From: Clostridiales bacterium
Lineage (GTDB): Bacteria; Bacillota; Clostridia; Lachnospirales; Cellulosilyticaceae
DNA: 51,605 bases
Assembly (NCBI GenBank): GCA_019418225.1
Contig: DYCF01000033.1
Coordinates: 1-51,605, forward strand
Direction: 5' to 3'
Position 1 is the first letter of the stretch. Each line of letters begins with the position of its first letter. The notes beneath the pieces are model-generated. The model ran no database searches and was not told the DNA's origin. It worked only from the letters and a program-made list of their open reading frames with translations. Position numbers and translations under genes: made by a program. This document shows, piece after piece, positions 16,237 through 24,239 of this stretch.

Positions 16237-17698
16237 CTTTCTCATCTCCTTCCTGATTAACAGTTGTTGTAAGCTTAAGTCCTAGCTCATCAGCATACTC
16301 CTGTTCTTTTTTTCTTTGGGCAAGCACATCCTTCCAGTCCTTGCCCTGGGCACCACAAATATCTTTTAATGTGTTGAATCCTGCATTCATGCCAGTAACA
16401 TTGGCATTTGTTTCTTTTAAAGGATCTATCCAGCTCCAACCTGGTGTAATCCATTCATGACGTAAATATTTACGCTTATTTTCCCAAAAGTCCTTAATTA
16501 ACAGTTCTCCTTTAAGAACTGCTGAAATAACGAACTCTGTATAAACTTCACGACAGAAATGGTCTATAATAAATTTCTGCATCATCTGATAAGTCTTTTG
16601 GTCTTCAAGATAGTTTTGCCTTGCTGAAGAATAGTTAACTTGGCTCATATCACGACTTGTCACCTCATAAGATAAACCTTGACCTGCTCCTGCCATGCGT
16701 TGTTGCGACATTATAAATTCTCGTGCGTTACTTGCTTGCCCACTTGGATTAACTGTTTCAACTTTATCCCCTGGATTAAGTTCTTGAATCATACCTGGGC
16801 TAATTGTACGCACTTGATAACCACTTTTCTTATCTACATTTCCTCTACCTACTGGTAAATTAGGTGTTTGCTTTGTAATAAAAACAGATAAGCACGCTAA
16901 AATACGTTCTTTAACACTTACAGCCTCCACAAACTCATTAACCTCTTTTACACGAGGCAACGTGTTTGCTAACTCAGATACTTCTCTAATTTGGCTCGGT
17001 CTTTTCTTACGCCATAAAAAGATAACACGTTGTGCTTCAATACGCTCTGTCTTTCCTGTATAAAATCCATCTGGTGTATATTGCTTAAAATAATAGGCAA
17101 CAGGTTTGTTATAGGAATTTAGTTCAATTCCATCCACAATCCTATTGCCTTTTTCACAACTTATTAAAGAATATGAAGTATCTAACTCATCCACTTCTTT
17201 TGCTTGTAGTTTAAATGGTAATATACCATCCTTGGTGTAAACCTTTATGAAAAATATACCACCATCTACCTTAAGTCTTCTTACAGCCATTGCTTGAAAC
17301 TCATCAAAACATTGTTGACCTGTTACATCACAATTTTTTGCCATGCACCACTCTTTCCAAAGTTCTTCAATTTGACGATTAAGATTTTCATCCTCACTTC
17401 CATCATCTTTTAAAACTTTGGCTTGTGCCATAATTCCTGTCCCAATAACATTACGTTCAAATGGACTAATAACACTTTCTACAATATCACTATTACGTTC
17501 TAAGTCTCTTCCTCTAGCTCTTATTGTATCCCTTTGATATCTATCCGTTTGTTCTGCTGTTGCATTTACTTGTGTCCATCCACCATTTAATCGATCATTA
17601 CTCCCAGCATCATAACTACGCATAGCTTCCCGCCATACCATACGTTCATAAGCACTTCTAGGCGAAAATGTACCTATAAACTTATCAAGGAAATTCAT
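16220..17698 (-). CDS. Portal protein (lambda gpB-like, phage_portal_2)
   Basis: The 492-aa product starts behind AAGGGGATGATAATAA. Family marks are YDAGSNDRLNGGW near the start, RDLERNSDIVESVISPFERNVIG, FQAMAVRRLKVDGGIFFIKVY and SYEVTSRDMSQVNYSSARQNYLED. It forms the dodecameric DNA gate at the capsid vertex. Confidence 0.93.
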   Translation of the reverse strand: MNFLDKFIGTFSPRSAYERMVWREAMRSYDAGSNDRLNGGWTQVNATAEQTDRYQRDTIRARGRDLERNSDIVESVISPFERNVIGTGIMAQAKVLKDDGSEDENLNRQIEELWKEWCMAKNCDVTGQQCFDEFQAMAVRRLKVDGGIFFIKVYTKDGILPFKLQAKEVDELDTSYSLISCEKGNRIVDGIELNSYNKPVAYYFKQYTPDGFYTGKTERIEAQRVIFLWRKKRPSQIREVSELANTLPRVKEVNEFVEAVSVKERILACLSVFITKQTPNLPVGRGNVDKKSGYQVRTISPGMIQELNPGDKVETVNPSGQASNAREFIMSQQRMAGAGQGLSYEVTSRDMSQVNYSSARQNYLEDQKTYQMMQKFIIDHFCREVYTEFVISAVLKGELLIKDFWENKRKYLRHEWITPGWSWIDPLKETNANVTGMNAGFNTLKDICGAQGKDWKDVLAQRKKEQEYADELGLKLTTTVNQEGDEKDEEKT

Positions 17699-17704
17699 TT
17701 ATTA

Positions 17705-18025
17705 TCATCCCCTTAAACTTAAATATTTTTCATTTAACTTAGCTTGTAATTTATACTGCTCACTTTTTGCTAGAAGTGCCTTATATATTTTCATATGCTT
17801 CTCGAAACGTGCCCTATTAAAATTATTACGCATAGCTTTTAAACGTGCCTCTTCCGTCTGTTGAATCATTTTTCTAAGTGTACTATCTGTTACTAATATG
17901 ACATACTCTTCATGACACTTTTGACATTCAAAATAACTAATATGTAAATCACCATTCTTTTTTACTTGAGGTTTAATTTGTATTTCAGCATTACACTTAT
18001 CACACCGACATATACCTTTATGCAT
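17705..18025 (-). CDS. Small zinc-ribbon protein between gpW and portal
   Basis: The 106-aa product starts behind TAGGAGGTAATT. Two CxxC knuckles (CRCDKCNAE and CQKCHEE) form a probable zinc ribbon in the first half; the second half is a basic helix rich in Arg and Lys. Its place in the packaging block suggests a role in DNA packaging or head assembly. Function not known. Confidence 0.7.
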   Translation of the reverse strand: MHKGICRCDKCNAEIQIKPQVKKNGDLHISYFECQKCHEEYVILVTDSTLRKMIQQTEEARLKAMRNNFNRARFEKHMKIYKALLAKSEQYKLQAKLNEKYLSLRG

Positions 18026-18027
18026 AA

Positions 18028-18231
18028 TTACCTCCTATCAAATGCAGCAACATAAATCCCACCACTTGAATTTTCATCACGTATTTGTTGCTCTAACCGT
18101 ATACGCTCATTGTAAAGTGTCCCTAAATCTGCTTTACGTACACTTTTATTACCTACACGATACTCTTGTGCCCCACCTTCTATAGCTGCAATAGCATTAT
18201 TTAATTGTGAAAGTTTTTGAGTTGTATCCAT
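18028..18231 (-). CDS. gpW/DUF6148-like head-tail joining protein
   Basis: The 67-aa product from ATG 18231 (AAAGG nine bases upstream) reads TTQKLSQLNNAIAAIEGGAQEYRVGNKSVRKADLGTLYNERIRLEQ, the typical gpW/DUF6148 pattern with a two-helix core. It lies between large terminase and portal, as in lambda-type modules. Confidence 0.83.
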   Translation of the reverse strand: MDTTQKLSQLNNAIAAIEGGAQEYRVGNKSVRKADLGTLYNERIRLEQQIRDENSSGGIYVAAFDRR

Positions 18232-20036
18232 TAAATCCATCCTTTCGTATTATTTAACCAACCATCTTCAGAAGGTACCACTTCTTCATCTTGCTTCTTA
18301 GTTGTTTCTGGTACCATATACCTTACATGAAGTAAATCGGCCATACACATTGCATAAACTTCACAGTCCAAGTAATGGTTATCACCATGTGAAGTTTTCT
18401 TTTGCCATACACTTACTTCTCTAGCACCTTTTCGCTCAGTAACCTTTTCCTCAGATGTAATCTGTTGCGCATAATCTTCATCTACACCATCATAAACCAT
18501 CCAAGAACCAATCCCATTTTCTTTGGCCATACGTGTAGAAATCATATCCTTATACTTACCACCATCTACAATATAAAGCTCCATACCATAGGCCTTACTA
18601 TCTAACTTATCAATTGTTGTCCTACGATACTTCTGTAAAATTTCAACACTTGATCCTTTTACAGCTTTTGCCCATTCCATATTATCTAAACAGTATTCAT
18701 AAGCCTCTTCTGAATTGTATCCAGTATCTACACCGACTAAACTTACAAGGTACTCTTTTCCTTTAGGACTTGAAAAGGTTTGATTAAAAATGTATGTTAA
18801 ATCATCCCATGTGTCTACCTTCCCATGAAGTACATTCCATGAAGTTAAATGATACCCCCATGCACGAATTGTAAAATAAAAACAATCTTTCTGTATGTCT
18901 ATACCACCAGTAAGTAGAATTGCTTCGTTTGGTACAATTCCTTCTGTATATTCACTTTGCCTTTCATAAACAATGTCACTATCCATTTTCTGCTTAACAT
19001 CTTCCCAAGGTTCACCAAGCCATGAGTTAACAAAGTTCATAAGCTTTTCAGGATAATTATGAGAAGCAATAAACTCATAGGCAACATCTCCAAAGCGTAT
19101 CCAAGGCGAATAAATTGAATTAATATGAAAACCTATTTTACGCTTTCCACCTTTTTTTATAGCTTCCCACTTGCCATCACGTAACATCTGCTGCTTATGT
19201 GCATCATGTATCTTCTCATGGCACTTTTCACATTCATAATAAGCTGTAGATCTTGCGCTTTCAGGTGTGGATTTATCAAACTTTATTTGCTTAAAAGTAA
19301 ATGTTTGATACTCTCCACAATGTGGACATGGTACAAAATACTTATATTGACTATCAGCATTTAACCACTCTTGCCATATAGGACCACGTTTTAGTGTGGG
19401 TGTAGATGTTTTAAATATTTTTTTATTATTTGCAAATGTCTTAGTACGTTCAGTACCAAGTGAAATAGGGTCAGCTTCTTTTCCTGTATTCGTTGGATAC
19501 TTATCAATCTCATCAAAGATAACATATCTTACAGGTCTACTTGCAAGGTCAGCTGCTGAATTAGCACCAGTAAGTGCAATGTACATAGATGTAAAGTTAA
19601 GTTCTTGAAGTTTACTTTCATTTTTCATAAACTTCTCTTTTAATACTGGTGAAAGTTCAATCATAGGCTGTAACCTTTTACTACTTGTAAATTCTGAAAG
19701 GTCATCATTTGGGTATACAACTAATGTAGGTCCTGGGTCTTGAGCAATAATATACCCTAGCATATTATTACCAGCTTCAGAACCACCAACCTGTGTACAT
19801 TTGCAAAATATAATTTCTTCAACTTCTACATCTGTAAAAGAATCCATAATCCCACGCAAATAAGGTGTTCGATTAGTACTCCAACGCCCAGGCTCTGCAC
19901 TTGTCTTATCTCCAAGTATTCTATATTTATCAGCCCACTCTGAGACAGTTAATTTTTCGGGTGGCTTAAGTACTTTTAATGCCTCCAGAATCCATGGGCT
20001 TATCTCATCTTTTTTTACTTGCTTTGTAGACGCCAT
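18231..20036 (-). CDS. Terminase large subunit (lambda gpA family)
   Basis: The product is about 601 aa. The N-terminal ATPase shows LTVSEWADKYR, the Walker-A-like CKCTQVGGSEAGNNML and the Walker-B-like YVIFDEIDKYP. The C-terminal nuclease part has a zinc-binding YFVPCPHCGEYQTF and CEKCHEK, then GVDTGYNSEEAY. The gpA family usually pairs with a Nu1-like small subunit and cuts cos sites, which fits the neighbouring gene and GC-rich candidate cos. Confidence 0.93.
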   Translation of the reverse strand: MASTKQVKKDEISPWILEALKVLKPPEKLTVSEWADKYRILGDKTSAEPGRWSTNRTPYLRGIMDSFTDVEVEEIIFCKCTQVGGSEAGNNMLGYIIAQDPGPTLVVYPNDDLSEFTSSKRLQPMIELSPVLKEKFMKNESKLQELNFTSMYIALTGANSAADLASRPVRYVIFDEIDKYPTNTGKEADPISLGTERTKTFANNKKIFKTSTPTLKRGPIWQEWLNADSQYKYFVPCPHCGEYQTFTFKQIKFDKSTPESARSTAYYECEKCHEKIHDAHKQQMLRDGKWEAIKKGGKRKIGFHINSIYSPWIRFGDVAYEFIASHNYPEKLMNFVNSWLGEPWEDVKQKMDSDIVYERQSEYTEGIVPNEAILLTGGIDIQKDCFYFTIRAWGYHLTSWNVLHGKVDTWDDLTYIFNQTFSSPKGKEYLVSLVGVDTGYNSEEAYEYCLDNMEWAKAVKGSSVEILQKYRRTTIDKLDSKAYGMELYIVDGGKYKDMISTRMAKENGIGSWMVYDGVDEDYAQQITSEEKVTERKGAREVSVWQKKTSHGDNHYLDCEVYAMCMADLLHVRYMVPETTKKQDEEVVPSEDGWLNNTKGWI

Positions 20037-20535
20037 TTTCACTAAATTGCTCTAAGGCATCATTAATTGTGTCTCTAACTTTAGCTTCCACCCGTCTTGC
20101 CTCCGTTGGATCTAAATAAGGTGCAATATCTACACCTATTTTACTTACCAATCCCATAGCTGAACGCTTAAAGATTATAAAGAACTTTTCAAGGTCTGCA
20201 ATTGCTTCTGTCTTTAATAAAAAGTCACCTCTTGCAATAGCATTTTTGAGGTCTGCATTTTCTGTCTGTGCCTTCTTGAGTTGCGTCTCATAAAACACCT
20301 TTTGATAATTAATAGGCATCTTTTCAATATCATCATTGACTTCAACCTTATTATTACATTCATCTTTCCACTTCAGTATATCTGGAAGATACCAATACCC
20401 ATGAGCAATTTTGGGGCACCCTTTCTTTTCCCAGCTATTAACTGCTTTTGACGTTACACCAAATGCCTCAGCTATAAGGCTAGTAGATAGGCAAGTTTTA
20501 CCACCTATTTTCTTTACCATATTTCCAGCTGCCAC
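20005..20535 (-). CDS. Terminase small subunit (Nu1-like)
   Basis: The 176-aa product starts at GTG 20535, seven bases after AGGAGGTG. The N-terminal winged helix reads CLSTSLIAEAFGVTSKAVNSWEKKGCPKIAHGYWYLPDILKW, typical of Nu1-like proteins that bind cos DNA. The C-terminal half is helical for contact with the large subunit, with which it overlaps. Confidence 0.87.
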   Translation of the reverse strand: MAAGNMVKKIGGKTCLSTSLIAEAFGVTSKAVNSWEKKGCPKIAHGYWYLPDILKWKDECNNKVEVNDDIEKMPINYQKVFYETQLKKAQTENADLKNAIARGDFLLKTEAIADLEKFFIIFKRSAMGLVSKIGVDIAPYLDPTEARRVEAKVRDTINDALEQFSENGVYKASKKR

Positions 20536-20582
20536 CTTATCACCTCCTAGGTAAAAATATTACAAAATATTTCCCAAAATCT

Positions 20583-20772
20583 ATCCCTTGATTATCAACA
20601 GTTTCACAACTTTATATATGCAAATTGTATTTCCTCATTTTAACCTAGCTACAAAAATTTTTATACCCAGAAAAATGGTGCGATGATTCGGACCCTCGAT
20701 GCCCCCATCCACCCAGAAAGTACCTTTTCCAGAGGTATTTAATCAAAACCATATCAATCCCTTGTGTATCAA
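20583..20772. other. cos: Candidate cos/packaging site
   Basis: This lies in the about 400-bp non-coding stretch directly upstream of the terminase small subunit gene. A GC-rich block at about 20677-20716 (ggaccctcgatgcccccatc within it) stands out in very AT-rich DNA. It is flanked by two 16-bp direct repeats with 14 of 16 matches, at 20583-20598 and 20757-20772 (ATCCCTTGnnTATCAA), possible small-subunit binding sites. Lambda-type terminases act at cos sites in this position. The nick positions cannot be read from sequence. Confidence 0.5.
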
Positions 20773-20936
20773 TGGCTTACGCCTTGTATTTTTATTTTTT
20801 GAAATGCACATCATGTTTAAGGTCTATTGCATTTCATATATCATCATCAAACTATTGATAACTTAGACTTTCTTTTACTTCCTATTTCTTCAATGCTTAT
20901 CATCACTTAAAATGATGCATTTGAAAAATTCCTTCT

Positions 20937-21575
20937 TTAATATGTATTTCTCCTTCTTAACTCTGTAAGATCATCCATCTCCATAACAGATTGTTGTCGC
21001 ATATCATCATCTAAACCTAAGTACATAGCTGTCTCTTTGGATGAACCATGTCCTGCAAAGTTCTGTACTTCTGCTATATTATTATTCTTCGCATATATCC
21101 TATAAAAGCTTGTCTTTCTTAATACATGTGTTGCAAACTTATCTATTCCTACTGCATAAGCTGCACATTGTAAACGTCTATTAATTTGTGAATAGGACAA
21201 TGCTTTATTAGGATTAAATGGACTAGGAAATAATAAGTCACTCTTAAGTTTTCCATAAGTATATTCCTTGAGTATACGCTTCAAGTCTTTATGTATTGTA
21301 ATAACTCGTATTGGTTTAGGTTGTCTTGGATGTTTTCTTTTTGCTTTTAAATCTTTCTTGTGCAATCTTTCAAGATACCTGGTCTTCTTCTCATTAATGG
21401 CCAGTACATCTCCTCTTACTTCACCAACCACAAGATCTCTTACATCACCGACTCTAAATCCTGTATATAGCATGATAGATGCAAGTACATACATGGGTTT
21501 ATCTGTTTCCTCAAGATAATCAAGAAAACGTAAGAGCTGCTTCGTATCTTTTATTGGTTGTGTCTTTCTTCCCAT
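20937..21575 (-). CDS. Minimal tyrosine recombinase at the head of the late operon
   Basis: The 212-aa product has only a catalytic domain. Active-site residues are present: Arg in MLYTGFRVGDVRDL, HVLRKTS (HxxR), His in FAGHGSSKE and Tyr in AMYLG. It lacks the usual N-terminal core-binding domain. Because integration here is explained by the serine recombinase, this enzyme probably serves another role, such as resolving multimers of the circular form. Such genes are common before terminase in clostridial phages. Confidence 0.85.
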   Translation of the reverse strand: MGRKTQPIKDTKQLLRFLDYLEETDKPMYVLASIMLYTGFRVGDVRDLVVGEVRGDVLAINEKKTRYLERLHKKDLKAKRKHPRQPKPIRVITIHKDLKRILKEYTYGKLKSDLLFPSPFNPNKALSYSQINRRLQCAAYAVGIDKFATHVLRKTSFYRIYAKNNNIAEVQNFAGHGSSKETAMYLGLDDDMRQQSVMEMDDLTELRRRNTY

Positions 21576-21600
21576 GCATTCACCTACCTTTACTCAAATT

Positions 21601-21637
21601 AAAAAGACAACAGTCTGCACACTAACTGCTGCCTTTT
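21601..21637 (-). terminator. Rho-independent terminator
   Basis: On the minus strand AAAAGGCAGCAGT pairs with ACTGTTGTCTTTT (one G/U) and a T run follows. It is the second of two tandem terminators that separate the early operon from the recombinase and late genes. Confidence 0.75.
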
Positions 21638-21691
21638 CCTCTTCAGGATAAATACAATAACGATTAAAACACTGACAATGCATCCAAATTA

Positions 21692-21726
21692 AAAAGTACT
21701 AGACAATCAACTTATCTAGTACTTTT
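21692..21726 (-). terminator. Rho-independent terminator at the end of the early operon
   Basis: A perfect 12-bp stem, AAAAGTACTAGA (21692-21703) and TCTAGTACTTTT (21715-21726), with T/A tracts on both sides. It ends leftward early transcripts. A late activator (for example the ArpU-like protein) may be needed to start transcription beyond it. Confidence 0.8.
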
Positions 21727-21819
21727 ATTGGGAGAATTTCTTTGATATTTGGACACTATCATTCTATCATACATATTTCTAAAAAATTCCCCTTTTTATT
21801 TTCCTCTCTTTTTTTTCCA

Positions 21820-22281
21820 CTACTCATAATTTATATTCTCTATATTCCACAATCCCTGTTGACCTTTTATATCTATTGAATTAAAAAGTGGTTTAACATT
21901 TTCTAACTGCCATGCAAATCTTTGTTTTCCATCTGTAGAATAATCCCCATAACTTAATTCCTCTTTTGAAAGTATTCTCTTAAACTGCTCTGTAATAGGA
22001 ATACAATTAGTTATTTCCGCAATGGCTACGACTTTAGATAAAACTAGCTCATGACTTTCTTTATTTCTTGAAAGATAATATATACCATCTTTTTTATAAA
22101 TATATGTATCTTCTAATAATCCATCATTAAAACATGCCATCTCATATGCTGTTAATTTTTTAGCCGCTGCATGTATTACTATACTTCCTCTATACTTCGT
22201 AGCCCATGACCTCGTTTCAAACTTTTTATATCCTAGAGCTATTGCACTCGCCCATGGTTGCCAAAGTGTTATGGCTTTCAT
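21820..22281 (-). CDS. ASCH-domain protein
   Basis: The product is about 153 aa. It begins MKAITLWQPWASAIALGYKKFETRSWATKYRGSIVIHAA, the standard ASCH/PUA-fold start, and continues with VVAIAEITNC and FAWQLENVKPL. ASCH proteins bind RNA or modified bases; a deaminase- or hydrolase-like role is known for some members. It lies last in the early operon. Confidence 0.82.
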   Translation of the reverse strand: MKAITLWQPWASAIALGYKKFETRSWATKYRGSIVIHAAAKKLTAYEMACFNDGLLEDTYIYKKDGIYYLSRNKESHELVLSKVVAIAEITNCIPITEQFKRILSKEELSYGDYSTDGKQRFAWQLENVKPLFNSIDIKGQQGLWNIENINYE

Positions 22282-22403
22282 TAATATCACCTGCTCTCCT
22301 TGCTATCCTAATACACTTTAATGCCACTTTACCTCTATAAACACATATCCCTCTTATATTACATGTACATATAGATAATTTACACTTCATTTCATTCACC
22401 CAA

Positions 22404-22577
22404 TCATTCTATATTTCTTGTTTCTTCTACCCATGCTTTAGGATAACTAGCTAAAATTCCACTATCATCTATAATCTTATAATTTAAATTACCTTCCTGT
22501 TCAACCTTATACCATCTATCAATAGTAATATAGCAACATACTCCATTAATAGCTTTATCGAATCGTATCTCTTTCAT
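22404..22577 (-). CDS. Small early protein, 57 aa
   Basis: A clear AAGAAGGTGATGCT site precedes ATG 22577. The product is short and probably beta-barrel-like: VCCYITIDRWYKVEQEGNLNYKIIDDSG, ending ILASYPKAWVEETRNIE. Similar short SH3-like proteins are common in Firmicute phages. Function unknown. Confidence 0.7.
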   Translation of the reverse strand: MKEIRFDKAINGVCCYITIDRWYKVEQEGNLNYKIIDDSGILASYPKAWVEETRNIE

Positions 22578-22606
22578 AGCATCACCTTCTTAAAGTCGAA
22601 TTTTAT

Positions 22607-22762
22607 TTAATAATTTCTCTTATAATCAATTCTTAAGTATTCACCATCTCTCTTTACACCAGTAACATCAACTTCATCACCATTTAAATCAACTGTAAAT
22701 ACTTCTGCATCATCGCTTAATCCTTGTTTTTCTATTTCTTCAATAAGTTCTTTTACTTTCGT
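22607..22762 (-). CDS. Small early protein, 51 codons, apparent ACG start
   Basis: A strong TAGGAGG site stands five to six bases before ACG at 22762. The frame then reads KVKELIEEIEKQGLSDDAEV, FTVDLNGDEVDVTGVKRDG and ends TAA 22607. No ATG, GTG or TTG is correctly placed. Either a rare ACG start is used or the original ATG has mutated and the gene is silent. Family unknown. Confidence 0.5.
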   Translation of the reverse strand, partial: TKVKELIEEIEKQGLSDDAEVFTVDLNGDEVDVTGVKRDGEYLRIDYKRNY

Positions 22763-22798
22763 GTTTACCTCCTACAAAACATCAATTACCAGCGTTTT

Positions 22799-23155
22799 TT
22801 AATTAAGGCATTCTCCATCTTCGAACAACTCACTGCTATCATCTTTTGTATTATATAGAATTAATGTTGTTCCTTCGCTATTATCTCTTGCGAAAATGTA
22901 AGCTTCCTCATATGTTGCATTTTCTAGCAATTTTTTGTTAAATATCATTTTTCCATGATTATTTTCTATTGCTGTACCAACTTCAAACACTCTTTCATTT
23001 TCCTCATTCACATAAAAAGTAGTGTCACATACGCAGCATTCAAACTCATCTTCACATTCTGTTTCTGAAACCTCTGACCCACAATAAGGGCAATAGCTTA
23101 CTTTGTATTCTTCATTTTCCTCTGCTTTTGATTTTATTTTTAAAACTACTTTCAC
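22799..23155 (-). CDS. Zinc-ribbon early protein
   Basis: The product is about 118 aa from GTG 23155 behind GAGAGGTGATAAT. It has YCPYCGSEV and a second CCVC knuckle (FECCVCDTTFYVNEE), forming a probable zinc ribbon. The C-terminal part (TYEEAYIFARDNSEGTTLILYNTKD) looks like a small alpha/beta unit. No named function. Confidence 0.7.
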   Translation of the reverse strand: MKVVLKIKSKAEENEEYKVSYCPYCGSEVSETECEDEFECCVCDTTFYVNEENERVFEVGTAIENNHGKMIFNKKLLENATYEEAYIFARDNSEGTTLILYNTKDDSSELFEDGECLN

Positions 23156-23466
23156 ATTATCACCTCTCAATTTTGGATTTTATAATTCAATTAAAAACCC
23201 ATGATGATGTAAATAAAATTTGTTCCATCTTGCCAATGCTCTTCTACGATTTCTTTGTCTCTTTGTAATCCTCACTATATTCACCCTTTCAATTTCTTAT
23301 TTATTTAACATAATTTTTACTTGTTAATTTTACTTTTCTCATAAAAAACATATACCTTCAGAAAAATATGTATGCTTCATTAGAAGCTTATTTGTATTAG
23401 AAGTAACCTTATTAAATTTATTTATTTCCATAAATAAGGCAATATATGAATACGGAGGTAAACGCG

Positions 23467-23535
23467 ATGAGAAGAGTAGTTATTACAATAATAATAATTA
23501 TAATAATCATATTACTGCCAGTTCCACTGTACTAG
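23467..23535 (+). CDS. 22-aa hydrophobic peptide on the strand opposite the early operon
   Basis: GGAGG stands seven bases before ATG 23467. The peptide is M-R-R-V-V-I-T, then eight isoleucines, LLPVPLY, a single membrane span with two N-terminal arginines. It has its own terminator 28 bases after the stop. It resembles small type I toxins in form, but no family can be assigned. It sits in the 560-bp gap between two leftward early genes; the rest of 23171-23460 shows no gene I can support. Confidence 0.5.
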   Translation: MRRVVITIIIIIIIILLPVPLY

Positions 23536-23562
23536 AATGTCTATACATATTATATACGGCTA

Positions 23563-23596
23563 AGAATACTGATACTTATCTATCAGTATTCTTTTT
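23563..23596 (+). terminator. Rho-independent terminator after the 22-aa peptide
   Basis: AAGAATACTGATA (23563-23575) pairs perfectly with TATCAGTATTCTT (23581-23593), followed by TTTTT continuing from the stem. The T run is on the plus strand, so it belongs to the small plus-strand transcript and not to the leftward operon. Confidence 0.85.
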
Positions 23597-23600
23597 GCTA

Positions 23601-23714
23601 TTATGCTAGAAGCTGTTCAAATATTGCTTCAAAAAATGCTGTTGGTATTAAATTACCTGATTGCTTATATAATACTCCATTCAGTTTTCCTTGTTTACTT
23701 ATCCAACAGATCAC
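23601..23714 (-). CDS. Short early ORF, possible remnant
   Basis: This 37-codon frame from GTG 23714 reads WISKQGKLNGVLYKQSGNLI and ends FFEAIFEQLLA. The leader (TTAAGAAGGTGATC) is almost the same as that of the 57-aa gene at 22577, but there the start codon stands where this one has TTG in another frame. The first bases may therefore be frameshifted. Confidence 0.3.
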   Translation of the reverse strand: MICWISKQGKLNGVLYKQSGNLIPTAFFEAIFEQLLA

Positions 23715-23731
23715 CTTCTTAAACTTGGATT

Positions 23732-23914
23732 TTATAACTTATCAACTTTCTCTTTTAAGCTTCTAAATCTCAACACTCTATCATACCTAGCTTTACAATC
23801 TTTATAGTTTACGCAGTCTGTGCAATGGCTACTCATATCTTCTCCACAAGCTGTATTTGTGTAAGTATAATCAATTTCCATTAATTCAACTAACTCCTTT
23901 AATAGTTCTTTCAC
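23732..23914 (-). CDS. Small cysteine-containing early protein
   Basis: The 60-aa product starts at GTG 23914 after AAGGATGGGAAATGA. It has a helix (ELLKELVELMEI) and Cys residues in TACGEDMSSHCTDCVNYKDCKARYD, a possible zinc site. Found only by position in the early operon; function unknown. Confidence 0.55.
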   Translation of the reverse strand: MKELLKELVELMEIDYTYTNTACGEDMSSHCTDCVNYKDCKARYDRVLRFRSLKEKVDKL

Positions 23915-24023
23915 TCATTTCCCATCCTTATAAAGTTCTTATTTTTTTCAATTTAGCATTAACTAATTAAAATAATTACCGATAATCTATATATTAAGTT
24001 AATTTTGCTTTCTAAGAGTAGTG

Positions 24024-24096
24024 TTACATCCTTAATTTTAGTCTGTTTTATCGTTAATGTTGTTTATGTCATTTTGTCACTGTGGAGGGGATGTAA
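24024..24096 (+). promoter_or_regulatory. Leader sequence that can mask the ribosome binding site of the 30-aa peptide
   Basis: TTACATCC (24024-24031) is the exact complement of GGATGTAA (24089-24096), which overlaps the ribosome binding site GGAGGGG (24084-24090) and the bases before ATG 24098. Pairing would hide initiation, as in many type I toxin mRNAs. GCATCC just after the ribozyme (24230-24235) could compete for the same bases. Confidence 0.45.
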
Positions 24097-24097
24097 T

Positions 24098-24190
24098 ATG
24101 AATACTTTTTTTAACATAACTAGTCTATTAAATAGCTTTATTTGTAACATATTGGCCTTTTTAGGTCTTAACACTACTCTTTGCTTATAG
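24098..24190 (+). CDS. 30-aa hydrophobic peptide whose stop codon lies in a hammerhead ribozyme
   Basis: GGAGGGG precedes ATG 24098. The peptide has two hydrophobic blocks (MNTFFNITSLLNSFICNIL and AFLGLNTTLCL). An in-frame start at 24005 exists but lacks a site. The stop UAG (24188-24190) starts exactly at the predicted ribozyme cleavage point, so self-cleavage would remove the stop codon from the mRNA. It is antisense to the leftward early operon. A membrane toxin or signalling peptide is possible; no family is recognised. Confidence 0.55.
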   Translation: MNTFFNITSLLNSFICNILAFLGLNTTLCL

Positions 24191-24232
24191 ATTTAATCTA
24201 CTGATGAGCTAGTGAAACTCTAGCGAAAAGCA
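24182..24232 (+). ncRNA. Hammerhead ribozyme, type III
   Basis: All core elements are in order: stem III 5' strand UGCUU (24182-24186) with U16.1; H17 = A (24187), the cleavage site; stem I UAGAU/AUCUA (24188-24192, 24196-24200) with a 3-nt loop; CUGAUGA (24201-24207); stem II GCUAG/CUAGC (24208-24212, 24220-24224) with a 7-nt loop; GAA (24225-24227); stem III 3' strand AAGCA (24228-24232). The cleavage triplet is UUA. All three stems are perfect 5-bp helices. The stem I loop is small, so loop-loop contacts are uncertain. Confidence 0.82.
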
Positions 24233-24239
24233 TCCTTGT

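Noticed and set aside
16280..16310. A second CUGAUGAG motif on the minus strand
   Set aside because: It lies in the portal coding sequence, with no GAA core or flanking stems.
24086..24100. GGATGT near the ribosome binding site as the 5' strand of hammerhead stem III
   Set aside because: It would leave A/A mismatches at 15.1-16.1 and 15.2-16.2 and a stem I of over 100 nt. UGCUU at 24182-24186 fits all core rules.
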